From contig NZ_JABBXF010000010.1 of the NCBI RefSeq assembly GCF_013030945.1, forward strand, positions 186,001 through 250,000: DNA of 64,000 nucleotides, given 5' to 3'. Positions 1 to 7,769 of this stretch are shown in pieces. The stretch comes from Streptomyces morookaense. GTDB taxonomy: Bacteria; Actinomycetota; Actinomycetes; Streptomycetales; Streptomycetaceae. A model generated the notes under the pieces. It made no database searches. It was not told the DNA's origin and saw only the letters and a list, made by a program, of their open reading frames with translations. How positions within the stretch are numbered: the stretch's first letter is position 1; each line of letters begins with the position of its first letter. Both the position numbers and the translations under genes were made by a program.

Positions 1-567
1 CTCAAGCTGCTCGCCGCGCCGATGGCCGCGGCCAAGGTGCGCTTCTCGGTGCTCGGCTTCGCCGACGACGCAGTGCAGCGCATGCCTCTGGTCGATCTCC
101 GGCAGCAGAGTGAGATCCCACAGCTCATTGCCCGCGGCACGACGAGCTACGAGGCAGCCTTCCAAGAACTGCTGAACCGCATCCCACAGGACGTCGACCG
201 GTTGAAGGCCGATGGCTACAAGGTGCACCGGCCCGCCGTGTTCTTCATGACCGACGGCCTGCCCAACAGCGATGAGGACTGGATCAGCACCCATCGGCGC
301 CTGACCGACCGGTCCGTCACCAAGGCAGCGCCCAACATCATCTCGTGCGGAATCGGCGACGCCGATGCACAGACCATCCAGCTGATCGCCACCAACCCGA
401 ATTTCGCGTTCGTCTCGGACGGCGACCGGGTCGGCGACGCCATCTCCTCGTTCTGCGCCGCGCTCACCCAGAGCGTCATCAACTCCGGCACCGCCATGGC
501 CAACGGTCAGGCCGAACTGATCGTGGAGCCGCCCACCGGCTTCCGCATGGTCGTCGACGAGATCTGA
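1..567 (+). CDS. vWA domain protein, YegL/TerY-like (5' truncated by window edge)
   Basis: The frame is open from base 1, so the N-terminus, including the usual DxSxS metal-site motif, lies outside the window. The visible 189 residues have the second half of a von Willebrand factor A fold: a TxY-type metal contact (TTSYEAAFQELL) and a VFFMTDGLPNS strand with the conserved Asp before the loop. The stop is 1 nt before the next start, so it is probably co-translated with the phosphatase. Such stand-alone vWA proteins followed by a PP2C phosphatase and a kinase form the YegL-YegK-YegI (TerY-P) triad. There the vWA protein is thought to be the phospho-regulated ligand-binding member. Function here is inferred from that context. 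Confidence 0.85.
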   Translation, partial: LKLLAAPMAAAKVRFSVLGFADDAVQRMPLVDLRQQSEIPQLIARGTTSYEAAFQELLNRIPQDVDRLKADGYKVHRPAVFFMTDGLPNSDEDWISTHRRLTDRSVTKAAPNIISCGIGDADAQTIQLIATNPNFAFVSDGDRVGDAISSFCAALTQSVINSGTAMANGQAELIVEPPTGFRMVVDEI

Positions 568-568
568 C

Positions 569-1693
569 ATGGAGCCGACTCACCACACATCGCCCGAACG
601 CCACAGCGCAACCACGGACGAATGGATGCAGCCGTACCTCCTCGGCGGCCTGGACCCGACCGTCGAACCACAACCCCAGCCCCAGCCCCAGCCCCAGCCC
701 CAGCCCCAGCCCCAGCCGGTGAACGACCTCGCACCGCGCGGCCTGCTCCAGCTGCCGGCGCCGTACCGGCCCGCGCCCGTGACGGGACCGTCACGGGACC
801 CGGCGAACGGTACGGACTGGCAGCCGATCACCGTGGGCACCCCTTGCCTCCAGTTCGAGCCACGCCCCCCGAGGACCATCTCCTATCGGCCCGACGCCGT
901 CTGCGACGGCTGGTCCACGGAGCACCTGACGGTGCGCCTTGCATCGGTGCGCGGGTACGCCCATCGCCACGACGGTCGTCCACGCGAGGACGACGCGGCG
1001 GTCGCCTACCACGAGCCCACCGGGACCGTTCTGTTTGCCGTCGCCGACGGGGTGTCGTCAGCGACTGAGCCGTACATCGGTGCAACTTTGGCCTGCCGAA
1101 CGGCCATTGACGACCTCACCTACCAGCTCGACGAAGGGCACGGGGTAGACCTGGTCCGCACCGTCCGGGCGGCGGCCTGGCAACTGGCCGCCCGCGTCGC
1201 AGGTGCCGGACGACAGGCCACCGCGGAGCACAGCCAGGAGGCCGAGCGACGGTACGCCACAACGCTGGTGGCAGGCACAGTCAGCACGGGACAGCATGGT
1301 GTTCCCGAGGTGTCGCTTGTACAGGCGGGGGACTCCGGTGCCTGGCTGCTCCACAGAGGCAGCGGGTATTTCGAACGGCTGCTGACGACGAAGGATTCCA
1401 CCGGAGAAGATGTGCTCTCGTCCGCCGTGACTCCGTTGCCCCGCGTATCGGCAACACTCCAGCCCATACACGTGAGGTTGCTCCCGGACAGCGTGCTGCT
1501 GGTCGGCAGCGACGGCTTCGGTGACCCGCTGGGCGACGGCACGGGTGACGTAGCCCATTTGTTCGCGCATCACTTGCGAACTCCTCCGCCTACTCACGGT
1601 GTGGCCCACCTGCTCGACTTCTCCCGGGAGACCTTCGACGACGACCGCACCCTGCTGGCCGTCTGGCCGCGGCATCTGTTGCCCGGCGAGTGA
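569..1693 (+). CDS. PP2C-family serine/threonine phosphatase with N-terminal Gln-Pro repeat
   Basis: The 374-residue protein starts 1 nt after the vWA stop. Residues about 35-50 are an uninterrupted Gln-Pro alternation encoded by a hexamer repeat, a likely flexible linker. A PP2C core follows: REDDAAVAY near residue 137, VADGVSS near 158 (metal-binding Asp), AGDSGAW near 253, GSDGFGDP near 314 and DDRTLLAVW near the C-terminus. These are the standard Asp positions that bind two Mn/Mg ions. In this family the phosphatase removes phosphates from Ser/Thr placed by the partner kinase. It is the middle gene of the triad and ends 9 nt before the kinase gene. Confidence 0.88.
   Translation: MEPTHHTSPERHSATTDEWMQPYLLGGLDPTVEPQPQPQPQPQPQPQPQPVNDLAPRGLLQLPAPYRPAPVTGPSRDPANGTDWQPITVGTPCLQFEPRPPRTISYRPDAVCDGWSTEHLTVRLASVRGYAHRHDGRPREDDAAVAYHEPTGTVLFAVADGVSSATEPYIGATLACRTAIDDLTYQLDEGHGVDLVRTVRAAAWQLAARVAGAGRQATAEHSQEAERRYATTLVAGTVSTGQHGVPEVSLVQAGDSGAWLLHRGSGYFERLLTTKDSTGEDVLSSAVTPLPRVSATLQPIHVRLLPDSVLLVGSDGFGDPLGDGTGDVAHLFAHHLRTPPPTHGVAHLLDFSRETFDDDRTLLAVWPRHLLPGE
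675..716 (+). repeat. Seven perfect CCCAGC hexamers inside the PP2C gene
   Basis: Seven exact tandem copies of CCCAGC code for the Gln-Pro run of the phosphatase. The unit is a multiple of three, so copy-number change would alter linker length and not the frame. Confidence 0.95.
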
Positions 1694-1702
1694 GGGGAGT
1701 CC

Positions 1703-3289
1703 ATGACGAACTACATCGACCAGGACCTGCTCACCCTCGGGGACGAGCCGCTCGGCAAGGGCGGGCAAGGCAAGGTATGGGAGGTCAAGGGACGACTCAT
1801 CAATGGCACCTGGCCTGTGGCCTTCAAGGAGTACTCATCGCCGCAGAGCATCAACGTCGCCGCTCTGGAAAAGATGGTGGACTTCGTCCCAACGCTGCCT
1901 TCGGCCATGGGTCGGTGGTGGTGCGAGCGCAGTTCATGGCCGGTGGCCGTGGTGGCGCGAGACGGCCGACCAGCAGGGTTCCTGATGCGTCAGCTCCCCG
2001 CGAACTACTACATACAGCCCGCTTTCGACCCGGATAACCGCAGACCGGCCGGGTTCGAGTTCTTGCTCAATTCCCCGAACTACCTGCAACGGGCCGGGAT
2101 ATTCCTCTCAGACCGGCAACGCGTACAGCTGCTGAAGGACTTGGCCCACGTGCTGGGACGTCTGCACCACCACGGGGTGGTGGTCGGCGATCTGTCCCCG
2201 ACCAACGTGATGTTCAGCCTTGCCGGAACTCCCTCGTGCTATTTCATCGACTGCGACGCGATGCGGCTGCGTGGCCGCGACGTCCTGCCTCAGGTAGAGA
2301 GCCCCGACTGGAACGTTCCGGACGACATGGAGAAGGCCACCGTCGTCGGCGACTCCTACAAGTTCGCGCTGATGGCTGTCCGCCTGTTCGCGGGCGACCA
2401 GCACACCAAGGACATCGAGGCGCTCACCGGATTCTCCGCGGAGCTGGGCCAGATCGCCCACCACGCCCTGACCGACAACCCCGACCACCGTCCCACCACG
2501 CATGATTGGTTGGGCGCCCTGGACCGGGCCCTCGGTCATGCAGTCGCATCACCGGACCCGAAGACAACGGGGCCAAAGGCGACACCCACGCAGCCACGAC
2601 CGCAAACCACTGCTCCCAGGTCGACACCGAGCGCGGCTGCCCCGCTGGGGACACCGAGCCGACCACCGATGGCACCCCCACGGGCGACGCCGTCGGGCAA
2701 CTCGTCGGGCAAGCGGGCTGTGGTGTCTCTGACTGTCATGGCCGTCCTGATTCTCATCGCATACCTGGTGCACAAGAGCGGCGCGAATGCGTCCGGGGGC
2801 GGATCCAGCCCCAGCGCCCCGGCCACGTCATCCACGTCGAGCGACACGGAGGCCACCGCCCAAGAGATCGACTCCCTGCTGGCCCAGGCAAAAGGCACCC
2901 GAAGCACGGTCGACGACGCCGTGCAGGACGCCTTGAACTGTGGCGCACCTGGCGACGACGCCTCGGCCTTCGCCGCGGCGGCCACCGCGCGCCGCAATCT
3001 CCTCAGTCGACTGTCAGACGTGAAGGCCGACGCGCTGGACGGCGGGGACGTGGCGCTGCCGACGCTGAAGGAGGCGTGGGAGGCGTCCGCCGACGCCGAC
3101 GACTCCTTCCAGCAGTGGGCGAACTCTCTCGCCAGTGACACCTGCTCGCCCGGCACCACGACATCCGACTACAACGCAGCCTTGCTTCAGGGACAGAAGG
3201 CGAGGGATGCCAAGGAGAAGTTCCTGGTCAACTGGAGGCCCATCGCTCGGCGGTACGACCTGCCGGACTACTCCTGGGATGAGCTGTGA
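1703..3289 (+). CDS. Membrane-anchored protein kinase of the YegI/TerY-P triad type
   Basis: The 528-residue protein has an N-terminal kinase domain with a glycine loop (LGKGGQGKVWEV, about 12-23), VAFKEY Lys near 36, and a catalytic loop in which HRD is replaced by VGD (GVVVGDLSPTNVMF, about 158-171). The metal-binding DFG is DCD (YFIDCDAM, near 187). This atypical loop is characteristic of the kinases paired with vWA and PP2C proteins. A Pro/Thr-rich linker (about 280-335) leads to one membrane segment (VVSLTVMAVLILIAYLV, near 345). A helical outer domain of about 160 residues with two Cys follows. Many family members instead end in soluble helix-hairpin-helix or zinc domains, so the membrane anchor is a variant. 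It is last gene of the triad and its 3' end overlaps the convergent Crp gene by 22 nt. Confidence 0.85.
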   Translation: MTNYIDQDLLTLGDEPLGKGGQGKVWEVKGRLINGTWPVAFKEYSSPQSINVAALEKMVDFVPTLPSAMGRWWCERSSWPVAVVARDGRPAGFLMRQLPANYYIQPAFDPDNRRPAGFEFLLNSPNYLQRAGIFLSDRQRVQLLKDLAHVLGRLHHHGVVVGDLSPTNVMFSLAGTPSCYFIDCDAMRLRGRDVLPQVESPDWNVPDDMEKATVVGDSYKFALMAVRLFAGDQHTKDIEALTGFSAELGQIAHHALTDNPDHRPTTHDWLGALDRALGHAVASPDPKTTGPKATPTQPRPQTTAPRSTPSAAAPLGTPSRPPMAPPRATPSGNSSGKRAVVSLTVMAVLILIAYLVHKSGANASGGGSSPSAPATSSTSSDTEATAQEIDSLLAQAKGTRSTVDDAVQDALNCGAPGDDASAFAAAATARRNLLSRLSDVKADALDGGDVALPTLKEAWEASADADDSFQQWANSLASDTCSPGTTTSDYNAALLQGQKARDAKEKFLVNWRPIARRYDLPDYSWDEL

Positions 3290-3987
3290 CCGGGCCGCTT
3301 GGCCATCGCCCCCGCGCATCTGCCCAACTCCACAGGCGCGATGACCACGATGGCCTGGCGGCCGGTGGCCACCAAGCCCTGACTTCGCCACTCCTCCAGG
3401 ATGCGGCTCACCGTGCGACGCGATGTCAGCACGAGGCCGGCCATGTCGTCCTGGGTCAGCGGCAGATCGATCCGCACGGAACCGCCGTCCACCGGACATC
3501 CGTACAGCTCCCCCAGTTCGAGGAGGAGTGCCGCCAACCTTGCCTCCACGCGCTCCGCCCCGGCAGCTGTCCTCAGCCGGTCGGCATCCCGCAACCGGTT
3601 CGAAAGCACCAGCCTTACCGCGTTGGCGACGGCGGGAAGCGAACTGGTCAACGCACTGAATCGCGCGGAGGAAATGATCAAAGCCTCCACATCGGTGAGG
3701 GCGTACAGCGACGCCGAGCGAGGCCTGCCGTCGAGGCCTGCCTGCTCGCCCAGCAGGTCGCCGGCACTGCGGATGGCCAGGACAGCCTGGTAGCCGGTTT
3801 CGGAGTCCGTGTAGACCTTCACACACCCGTCGCGAAGCACGATGACATGGCCAGACGACTCGTGCTGCCGGACCAGATGGGTCCGGGCAGGGAACGAAGA
3901 AACGTGGCCCACGGCCATCAATGCAGCGCGACTCGGTTCGTCCAGTAGTGACCAGAAGCTGTGAGCCGCGGGGTTCCAATCGTCCAT
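3268..3987 (-). CDS. Crp/Fnr-family transcriptional regulator with intact cyclic-nucleotide contacts
   Basis: The protein has 239 residues. An N-terminal cNMP-binding beta-roll (about 15-130) carries LLGEQAGLDGRPRSAS, with Glu81, Arg90 and Ser91 where E. coli CRP uses Glu72, Arg82 and Ser83 to hold cAMP. This is unlike the many Fnr-type members that lost them. The C-terminal winged helix (about 165-215, LTQDDMAGLVLTSRRTVSRILEEW) binds DNA. No Cys ligands for an Fe-S cluster are placed as in Fnr. It is transcribed in the same direction as the upstream PycTM-like gene, 31 nt away, and probably shares its transcript. Ligand and targets cannot be read from the sequence. Confidence 0.88.
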   Translation of the reverse strand: MDDWNPAAHSFWSLLDEPSRAALMAVGHVSSFPARTHLVRQHESSGHVIVLRDGCVKVYTDSETGYQAVLAIRSAGDLLGEQAGLDGRPRSASLYALTDVEALIISSARFSALTSSLPAVANAVRLVLSNRLRDADRLRTAAGAERVEARLAALLLELGELYGCPVDGGSVRIDLPLTQDDMAGLVLTSRRTVSRILEEWRSQGLVATGRQAIVVIAPVELGRCAGAMAKRPGHSSSQE

Positions 3988-4018
3988 CCGACATAGCCTG
4001 CCACGGTCTCAGGCGGCG

Positions 4019-4528
4019 TCAGCTGCTGATGCCGACGACGGCCAGCACAACGGCACCCGCTACCGCCAGGAGCAGGGACTGCTGCACCCGACGGTGCTTG
4101 ACCCAGGCGATCCGGCTAATGGTGACGAGTTGACGGGAGAGCGCAGGCAACAGGTCATCGTCAGCCAACCGCACGGCAAGGTTCTCCGGCGACCAGTGTC
4201 GCAGGTGGCCGTAGAAGATGAAGTCACCACTGGACGAAACTGGTTCACCACCGGCCTGGCTGCGCGGGGTGACCACTGTCACGGCCACGACGGCCGCGAG
4301 CCCGAGCAGGACCACGCCGAGCCAGAAACCGCCAACAGCCCAGAAGCCACTGAGGTGGGCGAAGCAGTGGCCTCTGCTCGTCAGAGCCGCCACGCCGGCC
4401 AGTGCGGCCGATTCGATGGACAGGGCGAACGATGCCTTGGAGTCGATCCTTCCGATCCAGTCTGACAATGAAGCGTGTATGCGCCATGCCGTATCAACGC
4501 CGTCGTGCAAACCGCCGTCTTGTGCCAC
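4019..4528 (-). CDS. Pycsar-type membrane effector, PycTM-like (DUF5706)
   Basis: The 169-residue protein has a GTG start behind a GAGGG ribosome site. It shows the PycTM layout: an amphipathic start (AWRIHASLSDWIGRIDSKASFAL), two hydrophobic segments (about 36-54 and 62-86), a soluble middle (FIFYGHLRHWSPENLAVRL, then LLPALSRQLVTISRIAWVKHRRVQ), and a last membrane segment (about 149-167). In described Pycsar systems a phage-activated cyclase makes cCMP or cUMP and PycTM proteins then damage the membrane. No cyclase is encoded here. A Crp-type cNMP-binding regulator follows directly. Family assignment is by motif recall; a defence role is inference. Confidence 0.75.
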   Translation of the reverse strand: MAQDGGLHDGVDTAWRIHASLSDWIGRIDSKASFALSIESAALAGVAALTSRGHCFAHLSGFWAVGGFWLGVVLLGLAAVVAVTVVTPRSQAGGEPVSSSGDFIFYGHLRHWSPENLAVRLADDDLLPALSRQLVTISRIAWVKHRRVQQSLLLAVAGAVVLAVVGISS

Positions 4529-4585
4529 CAGCCCTCATCCCCCCATGCCGCGCTGTAATAGGCAGTTACCCCTATCGATACGCCT

Positions 4586-5158
4586 TCACCCGCTCTGCCA
4601 CAGGAACCTGCCCTCCCTCCGGTCCGGGCTGATGAAGGCGTAGCCGACGCCGAGGTCGCCAAAGTTGACTACTACGTCGCACAGTTGCATCGAATCGAGC
4701 TGGAGGAGGAACGTCCAGCCCTCCGGCGTCTCGTCACCCTGGAGCCAGTTCGGCTGTCTGCCGATGTGTTGTATGTAGTCCTCCCCGACCGTGCCCGGAG
4801 TGAGGCGGACCTCATGGCACACCGCGCGGCCGTCCGCGCCGCGCAGCAGCGGGCCGTTGACGACCGGTGCCTGCCTGCCCCAGGGCGGGACCCGGCCGTC
4901 CGGCATGAGGATCAGGGCGTCCTGGCCGCCGTCCGGCTGCCAGGTGTACGCGCCCTCCATGTTCATGAACAGGTACGCCATCGCCATGGCGGGTCCCTCC
5001 GGGACGCGGAACTGCGCCAGGAACGTCATCGGCCCCGCATCCCGCGACGACAGCGACCACTGCGGTTCGTCCAGCCAGACGGGCTCACCGCCCAGGCGGC
5101 TCACGGCACTTCGCCGGTCACCCCGTTCCGGGGCGAAGTCGAGCGCGTAGGCCTTCAC
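4586..5158 (-). CDS. DUF1963-like (YwqG-type) protein
   Basis: The 190-residue protein starts at a GTG that overlaps the stop of the upstream fragment by 4 nt (GTGA). Motifs resemble the DUF1963/YwqG family: SRLGGEPVWLDEPQW near residue 23, then MTFLAQFRVPEG and AYLFMNMEG beta strands, and a C-terminal LLQLDSMQLCDVVVNFGDLGVGYAFISPD. These proteins are small, mostly beta and of unknown biochemical role. It is soluble with no signal peptide. The gene lies 57 nt upstream of PycTM on the same strand and may be co-transcribed with PycTM and Crp. Confidence 0.7.
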   Translation of the reverse strand: MKAYALDFAPERGDRRSAVSRLGGEPVWLDEPQWSLSSRDAGPMTFLAQFRVPEGPAMAMAYLFMNMEGAYTWQPDGGQDALILMPDGRVPPWGRQAPVVNGPLLRGADGRAVCHEVRLTPGTVGEDYIQHIGRQPNWLQGDETPEGWTFLLQLDSMQLCDVVVNFGDLGVGYAFISPDRREGRFLWQSG

Positions 5159-5460
5159 CGCAGCCCGGAATGCACGGCGAAGGCACCGAGGGCTGCCAGG
5201 CCGACACCGGCGCTGTTGATCTGCTGCTGCAGATCTGCCGTGACCTGCTGTAGATACGTGCGGTTCTCCGGTTCGGCCTGCTGGCCGGTGATGCGGTTGA
5301 GCACGCGCACGGCGTCGGCGCGATTCCGCGTGTTGTCCTGCGCCTGGAGCGCCTCACCCAGCTCGTCCGCCTGCTCGTTGGTGTCGACGACGAACCTCAC
5401 CCGGGCGTTGTTCGGCCACCTGACATTGGCGGGGTTGGACCCGTCCGGGGCATTCGCAAT
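5155..5460 (-). pseudogene. 3' fragment of an unrecognised gene
   Basis: About 100 codons of plausible coding sequence on the minus strand (VRWPNNARVRFVVDTNEQADEL, then helical residues ending in GLAALGAFAVHSGLR) lead into the DUF1963 gene with a 4-nt stop/start overlap, as in a real operon. Upstream of about 5460 the frame stays open but only as the antisense of a methyltransferase remnant, and no credible start codon with a ribosome site is present. I read this as the C-terminal end of a gene whose 5' part was lost at a recombination junction. Function unknown. Confidence 0.5.
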
Positions 5461-5475
5461 TGCCGACCCGAGAGA

Positions 5476-6178
5476 GTCGACCCGGAGCTCGCCCGGCGCG
5501 CCGCCGGCGCGCTGGGCGGTGCCGCCTGCGTGGTCACCGCGGACGGCGCACAGGGGTGGGCGCCCGGAGCCCCGTACGACCACGTGATCGCCACATGCGC
5601 CGTCAGCGCCGTCCCGGCGGCATGGATCCGGCAGACGCGCCCCGGCGGCACCGTCCTCACCCCGCGGGCTGCTCCACCTCACCGTCCACGCCAACGGAAC
5701 GGCCCAGGGCCGCTTTTCGCCGTACTCCGCGTTCATGCTCATGCGCGGGCAGCGCCGCAACCTCCGCATCTTCCGCGATGTCGTCCGCGACGGCCACCGG
5801 CCCGAGGAGTCGTCCACGGCCCTCTCCCCCTGGACCGTCGCCGACGACGACTGGGATCTCCAGTTCGCCCTCGGGCTGCGCTGCCCGGACCTCTGGTACG
5901 CGTGGCACGACGCACCGGCCGTGGACGGCGTGGCCACCCGCCTGTGGATCGCGACAACCGACGCCACGGCATGGGCGGCAGTGGATCACGACGGGCGATG
6001 CAACGACCGGTTCACGGTGTGGCAGCACGGCACCCGCCGCCTGTGGGACGAGGTCGAGGCGGCGCACGACTGGTACGTACGCCACGGCCGCCCCGGCCCG
6101 AACCGCTTCGGCATCACCGTCCACCCTGCCGGGCAGCGCACATGGCTGGACGATCCGGCCCGTCCCGTCACACGCTGA
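5476..6178 (+). pseudogene. Isoaspartate-methyltransferase-like remnant (SAM domain truncated, frameshifted)
   Basis: Frame 1 begins abruptly with VDPELARRAAGAL and continues to YDHVIATCAVSAVPAAWIRQ and PGGTVLTP (about 5664), the second half of a PCMT-like SAM-binding domain. Coding then jumps to frame 2 at about 5666 (GLLHLTVHANGTAQGRF) and continues to the stop at 6178. About ten family residues are missing at the jump, so this is a small deletion and not a single base error. The C-terminal region (RRLWDEVEAAHDWYVRHGRP, then NRFGITVHPAGQRTWLD) is paralogous to the protein at 14503-15120. Such methyltransferases with a C-terminal extension often accompany ATP-grasp peptide-maturation genes in streptomycetes. 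No start codon, so it is dead. Confidence 0.75.
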
Positions 6179-6222
6179 GCCAGGCCCCCGCCGCGCGCCG
6201 CCGCATCTGCATCGCGGTGAGC

Positions 6223-6513
6223 CGGCCCGGCGACGTAGCCGGTGGCGACCCACGGCACCGGGGCCTCCGTGTCGGCGTCCAGCACGGGCGCCGTGCAGGC
6301 GCCTCCGACCTTCCGTGCCGCCTCGACCTCCAGCCGGAACCGGCGGCGGAACTCGGGCTCGTGCGCGACCTCCGGCCGGATCACCTTCACGGCCACCGTG
6401 CGCCCGCCCTCCGACCGGGCGAGGAAGACCTGGCCCATGCCGCCCTCGCCCAGCTTCCGCAGTACCCGGTACCGGCCGACCCACTGCGGTTCCCCCGGCG
6501 ATATTTCGCCCAT
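6223..6513 (-). pseudogene. N-terminal fragment of a PknB-type Ser/Thr kinase
   Basis: An ATG with a GAGAGGAAA ribosome site opens a typical kinase N-lobe: WVGRYRVLRKLGEGGMGQVF (glycine loop), VAVKVIRPE (Lys43) and FRRRFRLEVEAARKV (alpha-C Glu). It then reads VPWVATGYVAGP near 6223 and loses all similarity. The catalytic HRD and DFG parts are absent because the methyltransferase remnant occupies the place where they should be. It has its own start and upstream region but can make only about 95 kinase residues, so it is a truncated gene. Confidence 0.8.
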
Positions 6514-6532
6514 CGAGCCCGATTTCCTCTCG

Positions 6533-6565
6533 TGATCGCGTCATGATCGCGCCGTGATCGCGTCG
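6533..6565. repeat. Three 11-bp direct repeats, unit TGATCGCGYCR
   Basis: TGATCGCG recurs at 6533, 6544 and 6555 with exact 11-bp spacing (TGATCGCGTCA, TGATCGCGCCG, TGATCGCGTCG). The block is 20 bp upstream of the truncated kinase start and in the leader side of the divergent sigma-factor gene. Repeats phased to one helical turn are typical of binding sites for SARP or OmpR-type activators. Which protein would bind is unknown. Confidence 0.6.
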
Positions 6566-6716
6566 CGTGTGCGGAGAGAGCATAAGGAGCCGCTGTGACG
6601 GGAGTTCCGCGAGAGCGCTCCGCCCGCACGGCCGATCCGGCCACGCCGACGCGTATCCTCCACTTCCGGTTCCGTGATAACCGCCACGCCGCCTCTTCGC
6701 GCCCTGTGTCGACCGG

Positions 6717-7268
6717 ATGCCCCGCACCGGGCGTATGTCCCGTGAAGCGAGAGACCCGGGAGTGGAGTGGCTGTTGACCGTCGAGGAGTTCGAAGAGTTC
6801 TACGCGCACACGGTTGCGCGTCTCACGGGACAGCTGTACGTGATGCTCGGTGACCTGCACGAGGCCCAAGACGTCGTGCAGGAGGCGTTCGTCAGGGGCT
6901 GGAGCCGCCGGCGGCAGCTCGACCGCGCGGGGCAGCCCGAGGCATGGATCCGCACGGTCGCCTGGCGCCTGGCGGTGAGCCGGTGGCGGTTCCGGCGGCG
7001 CAGCGCGGAGGCGTGGCGGCGCAGTGGTGCCCCGCCGGACGTCGAAGGGCCCGGGCCGGAGCAGGTGGCGCTGGTGGAGGCGCTGCGCGCACTGCCGCCG
7101 CAGCAGCGCCGCACGCTGACCCTGCACTACCTGTGCGACCTCACCGTGGACCAGATCACCGGTGAGACCGGTCTCTCCGCCAGCACCGTCAAAACACATC
7201 TGGTCCGGGGACGGGCCGCGCTCGCCCACCGCCTGCAGGACCCGCGCCGTGAGGAGGCTCCCCGGTGA
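6717..7268 (+). CDS. ECF (SigE-like) RNA polymerase sigma factor
   Basis: Up to 183 residues. Region 2 reads FEEFYAHTVARLTGQLYVMLGDLHEAQDVVQEAFVRGWSRR with the conserved DAxDxxQExF-type core (here EAQDVVQEAF). Region 4 near the C-terminus reads LPPQQRRTLTLHYLCDLTVDQITGETGLSASTVKTHLVRGRAAL and contains the -35 reading helix. The open frame starts at ATG 6717, but homologues usually begin close to TVEEFEEF. GTG 6762 or TTG 6774 behind GGGAGTGGAG are realistic alternatives. The stop overlaps the next gene by 4 nt, so the downstream membrane protein is probably its regulator. Confidence 0.88.
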   Translation: MPRTGRMSREARDPGVEWLLTVEEFEEFYAHTVARLTGQLYVMLGDLHEAQDVVQEAFVRGWSRRRQLDRAGQPEAWIRTVAWRLAVSRWRFRRRSAEAWRRSGAPPDVEGPGPEQVALVEALRALPPQQRRTLTLHYLCDLTVDQITGETGLSASTVKTHLVRGRAALAHRLQDPRREEAPR

Positions 7269-7711
7269 CTGAGCACCACGACCCGTTGCGGTCGCTGTTC
7301 CAGCAGGCCGCCGACTACGGGCAGGCCCGCGCCGGCGCGGTACCCGTCGCGCGCATTGCCGAGCGGGGGAAGCGGGCACACCGGCGCCGGGTCGCCGTGG
7401 CCGCGGCGGGGGCATGTCTGGTCCTGGCCGGCGGCGGGGCGGCCGCGGCCGTGCTGCTGCCGCAGAAGCCGCCGTCCATCGGTCCGGCCACCGGCCCTTC
7501 CCCCGCACCGGCCACGAGCCCTTCTCCCACACCGACCGTCGGGCCGTCGCCCACACCGACCGTCGAGCCGTCTCCCACACCGACCGTCGGGCCGCCGGAG
7601 AGCAGCACTCCCGTACCCGGCGGCACGTCCGTCCCGCCTCCCCCGCGCTCGACACCGACGGACCTGCCCCCGACGCCGCCCTCAACCCCGTCACGGCCTC
7701 CCGCCCCGTGA
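7265..7711 (+). CDS. Single-pass membrane protein coupled to the ECF sigma factor
   Basis: The 148-residue protein has a GTG start inside the sigma gene stop (4-nt overlap). The N-terminal 45 residues are cytoplasmic and charged (DPLRSLFQQAADYGQARAG, then RIAERGKRAHRRR). One membrane segment follows (VAVAAAGACLVLAGGGAAAAVLL, about 46-68). The outside half is a low-complexity Pro/Thr/Ser tail with repeats of PSPTPTVGP. No zinc anti-sigma motif (HxxxCxxC) is present. The arrangement suggests an anti-sigma or accessory role, but the sequence gives only topology and coupling. Confidence 0.75.
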   Translation: MTEHHDPLRSLFQQAADYGQARAGAVPVARIAERGKRAHRRRVAVAAAGACLVLAGGGAAAAVLLPQKPPSIGPATGPSPAPATSPSPTPTVGPSPTPTVEPSPTPTVGPPESSTPVPGGTSVPPPPRSTPTDLPPTPPSTPSRPPAP

Positions 7712-7769
7712 CCCGGCGGGCCGCCACCGGGCGAGCCCGCACACCCAAGCGCGCCCGAAAGATCCCCAT

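Noticed and set aside
5155-5967. A single 270-codon minus-strand gene
   Set aside because: Only the last 100 codons look like protein; the rest is the antisense of the methyltransferase remnant, which has clear homology on the plus strand.
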